Below are positions 16,856 to 24,028 of a stretch of DNA of 35,306 bases, piece after piece. The translations under genes were made by a program, and so were the position numbers. The notes below the pieces were generated by a model. The model was not told the DNA's origin and made no database searches. It saw only the letters and a list, made by a program, of their open reading frames with translations. This stretch comes from Schumannella sp. (GTDB lineage: Bacteria > Actinomycetota > Actinomycetes > Actinomycetales > Microbacteriaceae). The DNA is taken from the NCBI GenBank assembly GCA_025463555.1, contig JAODAS010000044.1, positions 1-35,306 on the forward strand, written 5' to 3'. Numbering within the stretch: the stretch's first letter is position 1; every line of letters starts with the position of its first letter.

Positions 16856-17440
16856 ATGCGCACCCTCATCGGTCAGTTCACCCGCTTCGGAGTGGTCGGG
16901 GCTCTCGGGTTCGTGATCGACTTCGGCGTCTTCAACCTGCTGATCAACACGGTCCTGCGCAGCGAAGCGGTGCACGAGGGTCCCCTGCTGGCCAAGGTGA
17001 TCTCGACCACTCTGGCGATCATCTTCAACTGGCTGGGCAACCGGCATTGGACGTTCCGGGCGCACCGCGGCCGGCAGCTGCTGCGCGAGGGCATCGAGTT
17101 CGGTGTCGTGAGCCTCGGCGGGATGCTGATCGGGCTCGGCTGCCTGTGGCTGTCGCACTACGCGTTCCATTTCACCAGCGTGCTGGCCGACAATCTCTCG
17201 TCCAACGTGATCGGCCTGGGGCTGGGCACGCTGTTCCGGTTCACGTTCTACCGGCTGTGGGTCTTCGCCCCGCACCGCGGCGAGCCCGAGCCGGCGGTAT
17301 TCCCTGTGCTGGGCACCGGTCCCACCGCCCCGATCACGGCGGAGGTGGCTACCGTGTCCCCCACGACGTCGTCTCGTCGGGGTAGCCGTGCTCCGGCGGG
17401 CGGGACTGCTCCTGCTGCCGTCGCGCCGCAATCGGATTGA
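16856..17440 (+). CDS. GtrA family membrane protein
   Basis: The 194-residue protein has four predicted spans in its first 130 residues, opening with FTRFGVVGALGFVIDFGVFNLL, the usual GtrA start, and containing FNWLGNRHWTF and LFRFTFYRLWVF. GtrA proteins help move polyprenyl-phosphate-linked sugars across the membrane or support glycosyltransferases. The last 60 residues are a Pro/Ala/Thr/Ser-rich tail outside the family. Half of this tail is encoded in DNA shared with the convergent PH-domain gene (92-bp overlap). The start ATG has a good GGGGAGG site. In Mycobacterium tuberculosis a GtrA-like gene (Rv3277, from memory) holds the same place beside purK. Confidence 0.85.
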   Translation: MRTLIGQFTRFGVVGALGFVIDFGVFNLLINTVLRSEAVHEGPLLAKVISTTLAIIFNWLGNRHWTFRAHRGRQLLREGIEFGVVSLGGMLIGLGCLWLSHYAFHFTSVLADNLSSNVIGLGLGTLFRFTFYRLWVFAPHRGEPEPAVFPVLGTGPTAPITAEVATVSPTTSSRRGSRAPAGGTAPAAVAPQSD

Positions 17441-17903
17441 GGCTGCGCTCCATCAGCTCGTGAAGGGCGGACTGCACCAGGTCGGCCGACGGGATGTCGT
17501 GCAGGACGACGGGGCGATCGAGCCCGGTGTTGATCAGGACGTCTCCGCTGCGGAACAGCTGCTGCATCCCGTTCTGCCGCACGGTGACGTCGTAGCCGCG
17601 GCTGTGCAGCAGCTCCTGGCGGGTGCGCACCAGCAGACCTCTGCGCAGCACGATGCGGCGCGTCGTGATCGTGTAGCTGCGTCCGAGCCAGGCCAGCAGC
17701 GGTGCGAGGAAGACGACGATCACCAGTACCGCGCTCACCCCCAGCACGATGTAGTTGAGCCACGCCGGGCGCAGGCTGCCCGCGAAGTATCCGGTCGCGG
17801 CGAGGATCGCCAGCAGCCCGAGGCTCGGCCAGAACAGCACCCGCGCGTGAGGCCGCAGCCGGGCGACGATGGCCTCGGGGGCGACCTCTCCGGTTCCGCT
17901 CAT
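17349..17903 (-). CDS. PH-domain (bPH2-like) membrane protein
   Basis: The 184-residue protein has two membrane spans (about residues 24-42 and 49-70) and then a bacterial PH-like domain with SYTITTRRIVLRRGLLVRTR and a DIPSADLVQSALHELM segment, as in YdbT/YdbS-like proteins. Function is not known for the family. The track ORF runs to 18353 through birA; I chose ATG at 17903 because it overlaps the birA TGA (ATGA) and gives the usual N terminus. It is co-transcribed with birA. Its last 30 codons overlap the 3' end of the gtrA-like gene on the other strand. Mycobacterium tuberculosis carries a comparable gene between its GtrA-like gene and birA (Rv3278c, from memory). Confidence 0.8.
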   Translation of the reverse strand: MSGTGEVAPEAIVARLRPHARVLFWPSLGLLAILAATGYFAGSLRPAWLNYIVLGVSAVLVIVVFLAPLLAWLGRSYTITTRRIVLRRGLLVRTRQELLHSRGYDVTVRQNGMQQLFRSGDVLINTGLDRPVVLHDIPSADLVQSALHELMERSLNPIAARRQQEQSRPPEHGYPDETTSWGTR

Positions 17904-18676
17904 GAGGCGAGCCTCGCGTGGGTGACATCGCCGGCGGCCACCGCCTGCTCGGCACCCGCCGTATCCCGGACGATCAACCGCCCGTTCCGATCGAGGCCCG
18001 TGGCCGTGCCCTCGAGGACGCGGCCTCCGGGCATCTCGACCCGCACCTCGCGTCCGAGCGTTTCGCACAGCTCGCGTGCGCGTTGCGCCAGGCCGCTCGT
18101 CTCGGCGTCGCCTCCGGCGTCGAGGTAGCCCGAGATCAGCTGCTGCAGGCGCCCCAGGTAACCGGCGAGAACGGTGTCCGGCTCGGCATCGGCACCCTCC
18201 ACCGCGAGCGACGTCGCCGACGGGACCGGCAGCTGCTGCTGCGTCATCGACAGGTTCACGCCGGCGCCGACCACCACGCCGGAGTGCTCGGGCAGCAACT
18301 CGGCCAGGACGCCGCACACCTTGCGGCCGCCGACCAGCACGTCGTTGGGCCATTTGAAACCGACGGATGCCGCCGGCAGCGACGCCGCGATCGTCTCGGT
18401 CATCGCGACCCCGGCCGCGATCGGCAGCCAGCCGAGACGCTGCGGCGAGATCTCCGCCGACCGGATCAGCACCGAGATCGCCAGCGCGGTGCCCGCCGGG
18501 GCGACCCAGACGCGGTCGAGCCGGCCGCGGCCGGCCGTCTGGTCGTCCGTGACCAGGGTGGTGAAGCTCGGCAGGTCGCCGGCGCGTGCCAGCTCGGCCA
18601 GCTCGGCGTTCGTCGACGGCGACGACAGGCGCACGATCAGCTCGGGGACGAGCGCCTGAGATGCCGGAAGGTGCAT
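17900..18676 (-). CDS. birA: Biotin-[acetyl-CoA-carboxylase] ligase
   Basis: BirA (258 residues) makes biotinyl-AMP and transfers biotin to the lysine of biotin carboxyl carrier domains. The biotin loop is TAGRGRLDRVW (G49RGR52) and the catalytic block is KWPNDVLVGGRKVCGVL (from 108). A small C-terminal SH3-like domain ends near GDVTHARLAS. There is no N-terminal winged helix, so it should not act as the biotin repressor. The start ATG at 18676 lies 6 nt after TAGGCT. Its likely target is the BccA subunit encoded at 26761, whose carboxyltransferase partner accD lies just to the right. Confidence 0.93.
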   Translation of the reverse strand: MHLPASQALVPELIVRLSSPSTNAELAELARAGDLPSFTTLVTDDQTAGRGRLDRVWVAPAGTALAISVLIRSAEISPQRLGWLPIAAGVAMTETIAASLPAASVGFKWPNDVLVGGRKVCGVLAELLPEHSGVVVGAGVNLSMTQQQLPVPSATSLAVEGADAEPDTVLAGYLGRLQQLISGYLDAGGDAETSGLAQRARELCETLGREVRVEMPGGRVLEGTATGLDRNGRLIVRDTAGAEQAVAAGDVTHARLAS

Positions 18677-18682
18677 GCGCTC

Positions 18683-18688
18683 AGCCTA
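18683..18688 (-). promoter_or_regulatory. -10 element TAGGCT of birA
   Basis: TAGGCT is 6 nt before the birA ATG. The opposite TAAAGT for the mannosyltransferase is only 15 bp away, so the -35 region of each promoter must lie in the other gene's coding sequence. Confidence 0.6.
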
Positions 18689-18703
18689 GGCACCGCCGTC
18701 ACC

Positions 18704-18709
18704 TAAAGT
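18704..18709 (+). promoter_or_regulatory. -10 element TAAAGT of the polyprenol-phosphate-mannose synthase gene
   Basis: TAAAGT is 6 nt before the GTG at 18716, giving a leaderless transcript by the same rule. Confidence 0.55.
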
Positions 18710-18715
18710 TGCGAG

Positions 18716-19435
18716 GTGGAGACTGCGCGGGCGATCGTCGTGATCCCCACGTACAACGAGGCCGAGAACATCGCGACGGTGATCTCGGCGGTGTTCGCGG
18801 CGGTCCCCACCGCATCCGTCCTGGTCGTCGATGACGCCAGCCCCGACGGCACCGGCCGGATGGCGGATGAGCTCGCCGCCGGCGATCCGCGGGTCGAGGT
18901 GCTGCATCGCACCATGCGGGACGGGCTCGGCCACGCCTACCTCGCCGGGTTCACGCGCGCGCTCGAGGAGGGCTTCGAGTCGATCATCGAGATGGATGCC
19001 GACGGCTCCCATCCGGCATCCGCGTTGCCCGCGATGCTCGATTCGCTCGCAACCCACGACCTCGTGATCGGATCGCGCTGGACCCCGGGCGGCGCCGTGG
19101 CGAACTGGCCCCGCCACCGGGAGTGGTTGAGCCGCGCCGCGAACACCTACGCGCGACTGTGGCTGCGCATCCGGGTCAGGGATTCCACCGCCGGATTCCG
19201 TGCCTTCCGCGCGAGCACGCTGCGCGCGATCGACCTCGGCCATGTCGAGTCGCGCGGCTACTGCTTCCAGATCGACATGACCCTGCGGGTGATCGACGCG
19301 GGGTTGAGCGTCGCGGAGGTGCCGATCACCTTCGTCGACAGGGTCGCCGGCCGATCGAAGATGAGCGGCTCGATCGTGGTCGAGGCGATGCTGCGCGTGA
19401 CCGGCTGGGGTGTCCGCAGATTGTTCCGTCGCTAG
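18716..19435 (+). CDS. Polyprenol monophosphomannose synthase (DPM1/Ppm1-like GT2)
   Basis: The 239-residue GT2 enzyme moves mannose from GDP-mannose to polyprenyl phosphate, making the lipid donor for periplasmic mannosylation. Motifs are [10 protein letters not shown] (10-19), [11 protein letters not shown] (38-48) and the metal site MDADGSHP (93-100), followed by STAGFRAFR and the DPM-type [13 protein letters not shown] end. It has no C-terminal membrane domain and no fused Lnt acyltransferase. The start is GTG at 18716 after TAAAGT. Its TAG stop forms the first three bases of the accD -10 hexamer, so the two genes are adjacent but probably have separate promoters. Confidence 0.88.
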   Translation: METARAIVVIPTYNEAENIATVISAVFAAVPTASVLVVDDASPDGTGRMADELAAGDPRVEVLHRTMRDGLGHAYLAGFTRALEEGFESIIEMDADGSHPASALPAMLDSLATHDLVIGSRWTPGGAVANWPRHREWLSRAANTYARLWLRIRVRDSTAGFRAFRASTLRAIDLGHVESRGYCFQIDMTLRVIDAGLSVAEVPITFVDRVAGRSKMSGSIVVEAMLRVTGWGVRRLFRR

Positions 19436-19438
19436 GCT
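19433..19438 (+). promoter_or_regulatory. -10 element TAGGCT of accDE, overlapping the upstream stop codon
   Basis: TAGGCT lies 7 nt before the accD GTG at 19446. Its first three bases are the stop codon of the mannosyltransferase gene. Confidence 0.55.
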
Positions 19439-19445
19439 GAAGCGC

Positions 19446-21059
19446 GTGACCGCCGACGCCGCACCCACCGACAAAGCCGTTCCCGATCTCACCACGACGG
19501 CCGGCCGGATCGCCGACCTGAAGGTGCGCTACCACGAGGCCGTGACCGCGAGCGGCGAGGCCGCGATCGAGAAGCAGCACGCGAAGGGCAAGAAGACCGC
19601 CCGCGAGCGCATCGAGCAACTGCTCGACCTCGGCAGCTTCGTCGAGCTCGACGAGTTCGTCCGTCACCGCACCCACGCTTTCGGCATGGACAAGAACCGC
19701 CCGTACGGGGATGCGGTCGTCACCGGCACGGGCACCATCCACGGACGTCAGGTCGCGGTCTACTCGCAGGACTTCACGATCTTCGGCGGCTCGCTCGGCG
19801 AGGTCGCGGGCGAGAAGATCATCAAGGTCATGCAGCTGGCGCTCAAGACGGGGGTGCCCATCATCGGCATGCTCGATTCCGGCGGCGCGCGCATCCAGGA
19901 GGGTGTCGTCGCTCTCGGCAAGTACGGCGAGATCTTCCGCCTCAACACGCAGGCGTCGGGGGTCATCCCGCAACTCTCGATCATCATGGGGCCGGCCGCT
20001 GGCGGCGCGGTCTACTCCCCCGCGCTCACCGACTTCGTGATCATGGTCGACAAGACCTCTCACATGTTCGTGACGGGACCGGATGTCATCAAGACCGTCA
20101 CGGGCGAGGATGTCGGATTCGAGGAGCTGGGTGGTGCCCTCACGCACAACCAGGTCTCCGGCGTCTCGCATTACCTCGCCAGCGATGAGGACGACGCCCT
20201 CGACTACGCGCGCGCGCTGATCTCGTTCCTGCCCGACAACAACCTCGCCGAGCTGCCCGTGTACGAGGCCGAGGTCGAACTCGAGATCACGGACGAGGAC
20301 CGCAAGCTCAACACCCTCATCCCGGACTCGCCGAACCAGCCCTACGACGTCAAGACGGTCATCGAGAGCCTCGTCGACAACGACGACTTCCTCGAGGTGC
20401 AACCGCTCTACGCGCCGAACATCGTGATCGGCTTCGCCCGGCTCGAGGGCCGCAGCATCGGCATCATCGCCAACCAGCCGCAGGCGATGGCGGGCACGCT
20501 CAACATCGAGGCCGGAGAGAAGGCGGCGCGTTTCGTGCGGTTCTGCGACGCTTTCTCGATCCCGATCCTCACCCTCGTCGACGTGCCGGGCTACCTGCCG
20601 GGCACCGACCAGGAGTGGACGGGCGTCATCCGCCGCGGCGCGAAGCTGCTGTACGCGTACGCAGAAGCAACCGTGCCCCTGGTCACCGTGATCACCCGCA
20701 AGGCGTACGGCGGGGCCTACATCGTCATGGGGTCCAAGCAGCTCGGGGCCGACATCAACTTCGCCTGGCCCACCGCCGAGATCGCCGTCATGGGCGGGCA
20801 GGGTGCGGTGAACATCCTGTACCGCGGTGAGATCAAGAGGGCCGAGGAGGCCGGCGAAGACGTGGCGGCGGTGCGCACCCGGCTCGCCAACGAGTACACC
20901 TACAACGTCGCGTCGCCGTTCCTCGCCGCCGAGCGGGGCGAGCTGGACGGCGTGATCGAGCCGGCCGCCACGCGGGTCGCCGTCATCAAGGCTCTGCGGG
21001 CGCTCCGCACCAAGCGCGCCGAACAGCCGCCGAAGAAGCACGGGAACATCCCGCTGTGA
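19446..21059 (+). CDS. accD: Acyl-CoA carboxylase carboxyltransferase (beta) subunit
   Basis: The 537-residue protein has the tandem crotonase-like domains of a propionyl/acetyl-CoA carboxylase beta subunit (AccD5/PccB type). Visible signatures include [68 protein letters not shown] in the first domain and [21 protein letters not shown] plus [16 protein letters not shown] in the second. It moves carboxyl from biotin on BccA to an acyl-CoA, giving malonyl- or methylmalonyl-CoA. The track start (19410) would place 12 extra residues before the family N terminus; I chose GTG at 19446, 7 nt after TAGGCT. It overlaps accE by GTGA. Acyl-chain preference cannot be read safely. Confidence 0.94.
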   Translation: MTADAAPTDKAVPDLTTTAGRIADLKVRYHEAVTASGEAAIEKQHAKGKKTARERIEQLLDLGSFVELDEFVRHRTHAFGMDKNRPYGDAVVTGTGTIHGRQVAVYSQDFTIFGGSLGEVAGEKIIKVMQLALKTGVPIIGMLDSGGARIQEGVVALGKYGEIFRLNTQASGVIPQLSIIMGPAAGGAVYSPALTDFVIMVDKTSHMFVTGPDVIKTVTGEDVGFEELGGALTHNQVSGVSHYLASDEDDALDYARALISFLPDNNLAELPVYEAEVELEITDEDRKLNTLIPDSPNQPYDVKTVIESLVDNDDFLEVQPLYAPNIVIGFARLEGRSIGIIANQPQAMAGTLNIEAGEKAARFVRFCDAFSIPILTLVDVPGYLPGTDQEWTGVIRRGAKLLYAYAEATVPLVTVITRKAYGGAYIVMGSKQLGADINFAWPTAEIAVMGGQGAVNILYRGEIKRAEEAGEDVAAVRTRLANEYTYNVASPFLAAERGELDGVIEPAATRVAVIKALRALRTKRAEQPPKKHGNIPL

Positions 21060-21277
21060 CCGCCTCGGACGAGCCGGGGGTCGACATCCGGTTCCTGGGC
21101 GGCAATCCGGATGCCGAGGAGATCGCCGCGATCACCGCCGTTCTCAGCGGCGCGCTCGACGAGCTCGCGGGCGAGCAGCGCCGCCGCCAGTCGCGAGGAC
21201 CGTCGGCCTGGCAGCGCAGCCAGCGGAACGTGCGGACCCCGCTCGTGCGCGGCGCCTGGCGCACCTCGGAGCGCTGA
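21056..21277 (+). CDS. accE: Acyl-CoA carboxylase epsilon subunit
   Basis: This 73-residue protein is the small actinobacterial epsilon subunit that strengthens the alpha-beta carboxylase complex. It has the family's short opening ([20 protein letters not shown]), a helix ending [12 protein letters not shown], and the C-terminal [19 protein letters not shown] strand with conserved W and R residues. GTG at 21056 overlaps the accD stop. Codon use matches its neighbours. It is the last gene of the accD unit. Confidence 0.88.
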   Translation: MTASDEPGVDIRFLGGNPDAEEIAAITAVLSGALDELAGEQRRRQSRGPSAWQRSQRNVRTPLVRGAWRTSER

Positions 21278-21547
21278 CAGCCGGAGCCGACAGGCTGGGC
21301 GTGCGGGTACGGGATCCGTCGTCGGCGCTACGGATTCCGTCGAATACCGGCGACCCGGAGACAGAAAACGGCCTTGTCCCCCGCAATCGCGCAGCAATCC
21401 AGTCGTTCGGACTGTAAATACAGGCGTGTTCGGGCAGAATGTCCCCTCTTTGTCCCCCGAAATGACGACTATTCGCCCCGCTCGATCCACGGCATCCTTG
21501 GAGCAACAGATGCACCGCTTGCGGAGCATCGCCATACATCGGGCGAC
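21278..21547. other. Non-coding stretch after accE, lower GC than its surroundings
   Basis: These 270 bp hold no ORF with codon use like the neighbouring genes. Weak inverted repeats are present (cagcc...ggctg right after accE; CAGTC-GTTCG-GACTG at 21400-21414). From about 21390 the base composition is clearly less GC-rich than the coding DNA around it. The notable content is three TGTCCCC boxes and a promoter-like end, listed separately. Confidence 0.6.
21375..21459. promoter_or_regulatory. Three TGTCCCC boxes (candidate operator sites)
   Basis: TGTCCCCCGCAAT begins at 21375, TGTCCCCTC at 21440 and TGTCCCCCGAAAT at 21451. The last two start 11 bp apart, about one helical turn, and the first and third share 11 of 12 bases. 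All point the same way and lie 90-175 bp upstream of the candidate sRNA promoter. Which protein binds is unknown. Confidence 0.45.
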
Positions 21548-21553
21548 TAGGGT
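21548..21553 (+). promoter_or_regulatory. -10 element TAGGGT of the candidate small RNA
   Basis: TAGGGT is identical to the hexamer before bccA and matches the TANNNT pattern of this genome. Transcription would start near 21559-21560. No protein-coding gene follows before two hairpins. Confidence 0.5.
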
Positions 21554-21558
21554 AAGCA

Positions 21559-21657
21559 GTTCGATGTTGTGGGGGCGAGTCAGGGCGATATTCGGGTTGT
21601 CGCCCTGACTCGGATTCTGACGGAGGGTCCGCGTTGTACGCGGGCCCTCCGGTCTTT
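21559..21657 (+). ncRNA. Candidate ~100-nt small RNA with two strong hairpins
   Basis: After TAGGGT a short 5' segment leads into hairpin 1: a perfect 13-bp stem CGAGTCAGGGCGA / TCGCCCTGACTCG (21576-21588 with 21600-21612) and an 11-nt loop. Eight nt later comes hairpin 2, a 13-bp stem with one G-U pair, followed by a short T-run. This arrangement (promoter, structured body, intrinsic terminator, no ORF with normal codon use) is what a stand-alone sRNA looks like. The only reading frame is a 14-codon one from ATG at 21564, ending inside hairpin 1, so a leader peptide is the alternative. I do not recognise a known RNA family. Confidence 0.5.
21621..21657 (+). terminator. Intrinsic terminator hairpin
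   Basis: CGGAGGGTCCGCG (21621-21633) pairs with CGCGGGCCCTCCG (21639-21651) around the loop TTGTA, with a single G-U pair, and GTCTTT follows. It ends the candidate sRNA and protects the convergent histidine-kinase operon from read-through; the stem could also work from the other strand. Confidence 0.75.
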
Positions 21658-21684
21658 AACCGGCGGCCTCGCTCGCCGGCGGTT
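21658..21684 (-). terminator. Possible terminator hairpin of the signalling operon
   Basis: CCGGCG (21660-21665) and CGCCGG (21674-21679) pair around an 8-nt loop directly after the minus-strand stop codon at 21684. The T-tract is poor, so this is a weak call; the larger hairpin at 21621-21651 lies next in line. Confidence 0.3.
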
Positions 21685-22721
21685 CACACGGTGCGCGGGA
21701 TCTCCAGCCACAGCTCGACCTCGTCGTCGTCGAGGGTGTCGCGCGGCCCCAGCAGGCTGGCGCTGCCGTCGTCGCTGGTGCGCAGTCCCACCACCGTGAC
21801 AGCGACGTCCGAGCCCTCTGGCACGGTGCGCGCGATCACCTTGTCCGCGGACGTGCTGCGCAACGCCTCGGCGAGCCGGCCGAGCACGCGATCCAGATCG
21901 GCATCGTCGAGGTCGTCGATCCCTCCCTCGTCGAGGAGGGTGACGGTGGTGCCCCGGCGGCGGGCCAGCATGACCTGCTCCCGCACGGCGTTGTTGAGCA
22001 GCTTGCGCCCGCGGATCTCGTCGCGGATCGCGCCCTCGAGATGCAGGCACTCCGCGCGCTGCACCGCCGTCAGATCGCCGTGGGTCTGCTGGATCGCCCG
22101 CAGCATCGGCAGGGCCATCACGCTGGTCTGACCCAGCCGGAACTGCCGCTCGTTGAGGTGCGCCTCCTGTGCGGCGTGCCAGTCGGTCGCCTCACGTTCG
22201 GCCAGCGCGAAGCGCTGCGAGTCCCGTGCCGCCTTGGAGAGCGCGTTGGTGATGATGTGCGCGATGCCGACCCAGGCCGCGCTGCCGACCACGCCGATCT
22301 CGCCGAGCGCTGCCGGCCCGCTCCAGAGCACGGTCTGCAGCACCAGGAAGACGATGCCGGCCCACGCGAATCCGGGCCGGCGCACCGTCACCATGATCGC
22401 CATCAGCGTGCCGACGGCCGCGACGTACCAGGTCGAGTAGCTCAGCCCGCCCTCCACGTGGGCCTGCAGTTGCGATGTGACGAGCAGCGGCATGGCGAGC
22501 GCCACCGCGAACGCGAAGGACGCCAGCCAGATCGGCGTGCGCCGCTGGCTGACCAAGAGCAGCGCGGCCGTCGCGATCGCGTACAGGATCATGGCGACGA
22601 TCACCGGCCCCGTGCCGTGATAGTGCCCCAGTTGGAACGAGTACACGCCGAGCACGATGTGATAGCTCGAGAACAGCGCGGCGAGTCCGATGAGCAGGAA
22701 TCGGGGCGCACCGATGGTCAC
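21684..22721 (-). CDS. Membrane protein with kinase-like cytoplasmic region, no visible catalytic motifs
   Basis: The 345-residue protein has about six membrane spans in residues 5-160, a likely helical linker (165-200), then a soluble region (200-345) ending in an acidic stretch and VELWLEIPRTV. The layout copies a sensor kinase: membrane sensor, dimerisation-like helices (LTAVQRAECLHLEGAIRDEI), and an alpha/beta end. I find no phospho-acceptor histidine motif, no N-box and no GxGxG ATP loops. The start is GTG at 22721, overlapping the histidine kinase stop by GTGA, so the two should be made together. It may be an accessory sensor, a heterodimer partner, or a decayed duplicate kinase. I do not recognise a named family. 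Confidence 0.7.
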   Translation of the reverse strand: MTIGAPRFLLIGLAALFSSYHIVLGVYSFQLGHYHGTGPVIVAMILYAIATAALLLVSQRRTPIWLASFAFAVALAMPLLVTSQLQAHVEGGLSYSTWYVAAVGTLMAIMVTVRRPGFAWAGIVFLVLQTVLWSGPAALGEIGVVGSAAWVGIAHIITNALSKAARDSQRFALAEREATDWHAAQEAHLNERQFRLGQTSVMALPMLRAIQQTHGDLTAVQRAECLHLEGAIRDEIRGRKLLNNAVREQVMLARRRGTTVTLLDEGGIDDLDDADLDRVLGRLAEALRSTSADKVIARTVPEGSDVAVTVVGLRTSDDGSASLLGPRDTLDDDEVELWLEIPRTV

Positions 22722-24028
22722 AGCGCCTCACCCCCCTCGGATGCCGTGGCGAACTCCTCGAAGACCGGCACGCCGGCCGCCCGCTCGTCGGGCCAGTGCA
22801 GCGTGACCTTCGTGCCCCGGCCGGGCGAGGAGTCGATGTCGGCATGCCCGCCCGCGCTGGACATGCGCTCGAGGATCGAGACCCGCACACCCAGCCGCTC
22901 GGTCGGCACGGTCGCGACATCGAACCCCGACCCGTCGTCACCCACCTGCACCTGGATCGCGCCGTGACCCATCCCCTTGACCTCGACCCAGCGTGCGACC
23001 CCCGAGCCCGCATGCTGCAGGCTGTTGACCATCCCCTGCACGGCGGCCGAGTACAGGGCCTCCGCCACCGGGATCGGAAGGCTCGCGCGCCCGAGGCGCA
23101 GCGAGCGCACATCGAAGGGCTGCGACATGGTGCTGGCCGCTTCGGAGATGCGGCTGGCGAGCACCGTCGCCGGAACCTGTGCGTCCGAATCCGGGGTGAC
23201 GGCCACCGCATCCCGCAGATGCCCGATGGCGTTCCCGGCCATGGTCGCCGCGAGCTCCTTCGCCTCGGGCGTGTACGCCCGTGCCGCGGAGAGCAGCGTC
23301 GTGAGCACGCTGTCGTGCACGATCGCGTCGACCTGCACGCGCTCCGCCTCGATCGCGTGCTGACGCACGGCGTGCGAGTAGCGCTCGAGCGCCGTCTGCT
23401 GGGCGCGGTCGACGCTCGTGGCCGCGGTGCGGAGCATGAAGAAGATGATCGTGATGACGCCGCCGAGGATGAGCGCGAAGACGGAGTCGAGCGCAGCGCG
23501 GGACGGGCCGACGTCGCCGCCCGCCGGCGTCAGGCGGATGATCGCGTAGATCAGCGGGAGCGACACCAGGTACAGCGAGGCCCAGCGCACCGAGAGACCG
23601 ATCGCGGCCATCGAGGTCGCGACGGTCATGATGCCGTACAGCCACGAGCTGTCCTGCGTCGCCCGGCTGGGGTCGAGAACGGCGAACGGCCACGTCACGA
23701 GTCCGACCAGATACACGGCCGCGAACGTCGTGTTCGCGGTACGTACCCAGCGCCGGGTCGCCGAGGCGACGACGGCGAACAGCAGACAGGCGAGCAGCCC
23801 GCCGATGAAGACGATGTTCCACGCGACGAGCGTGTTGCCCAGCTGGCCGAAGATGGCCGGAGTCGTCTGCGCGAAGAATGCGATGCCGAACCCGGCGGCG
23901 GAGCGCGAGACGGCGGACTCCACCCGCCGCAGGCTGAGCGGGTTGCGGACCTGGCGGCCCCGCGGCGGGGCGGAGCCCGGCTCGCTCGCAGCCCGGCGGG
24001 GCGCGGCGGACGGGTCGCTAGTGGCCAT
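22718..24028 (-). CDS. Sensor histidine kinase (NarL-system type)
   Basis: The 436-residue protein has a basic, disordered N-terminal 45 residues, about six membrane spans between residues 45 and 200 with little extracytoplasmic sequence, then dimerisation and ATPase domains. The phospho-acceptor is probably H238 in AIVHDSVLTTLL. The N-box is QGMVNSLQHAGSG (N335), the G1 box is VGDDGSGFD (362-370) and the G2 box is SSPGRGTKVTLHW (400-412). This is the HisKA_3/HATPase arrangement paired with LuxR-type regulators. The signal is unknown; the short loops suggest membrane or intramembrane sensing. ATG at 24028 overlaps the regulator's end by 11 bp, so regulator, kinase and the next gene form one operon. 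Confidence 0.85.
   Translation of the reverse strand: MATSDPSAAPRRAASEPGSAPPRGRQVRNPLSLRRVESAVSRSAAGFGIAFFAQTTPAIFGQLGNTLVAWNIVFIGGLLACLLFAVVASATRRWVRTANTTFAAVYLVGLVTWPFAVLDPSRATQDSSWLYGIMTVATSMAAIGLSVRWASLYLVSLPLIYAIIRLTPAGGDVGPSRAALDSVFALILGGVITIIFFMLRTAATSVDRAQQTALERYSHAVRQHAIEAERVQVDAIVHDSVLTTLLSAARAYTPEAKELAATMAGNAIGHLRDAVAVTPDSDAQVPATVLASRISEAASTMSQPFDVRSLRLGRASLPIPVAEALYSAAVQGMVNSLQHAGSGVARWVEVKGMGHGAIQVQVGDDGSGFDVATVPTERLGVRVSILERMSSAGGHADIDSSPGRGTKVTLHWPDERAAGVPVFEEFATASEGGEAL

Noticed and set aside
19326-21041. 571-residue minus-strand ORF opposite accD
   Set aside because: Shadow of accD; low-complexity Asp/Val/Leu/Arg pattern with no recognisable domain.
20900-21535. Minus-strand ORF starting MAMLRKRCICCSKD that reaches into the non-coding region
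   Set aside because: Most of it is antisense to accD and accE, codon use in the free part is unlike real genes, and it has no promoter or ribosome site.
21564-21608. 14-codon ORF MLWGRVRAIFGLSP after the TAGGGT promoter
   Set aside because: It is too short to judge, and its frame runs through both arms of hairpin 1; kept only as an alternative (leader peptide) to the small RNA reading.
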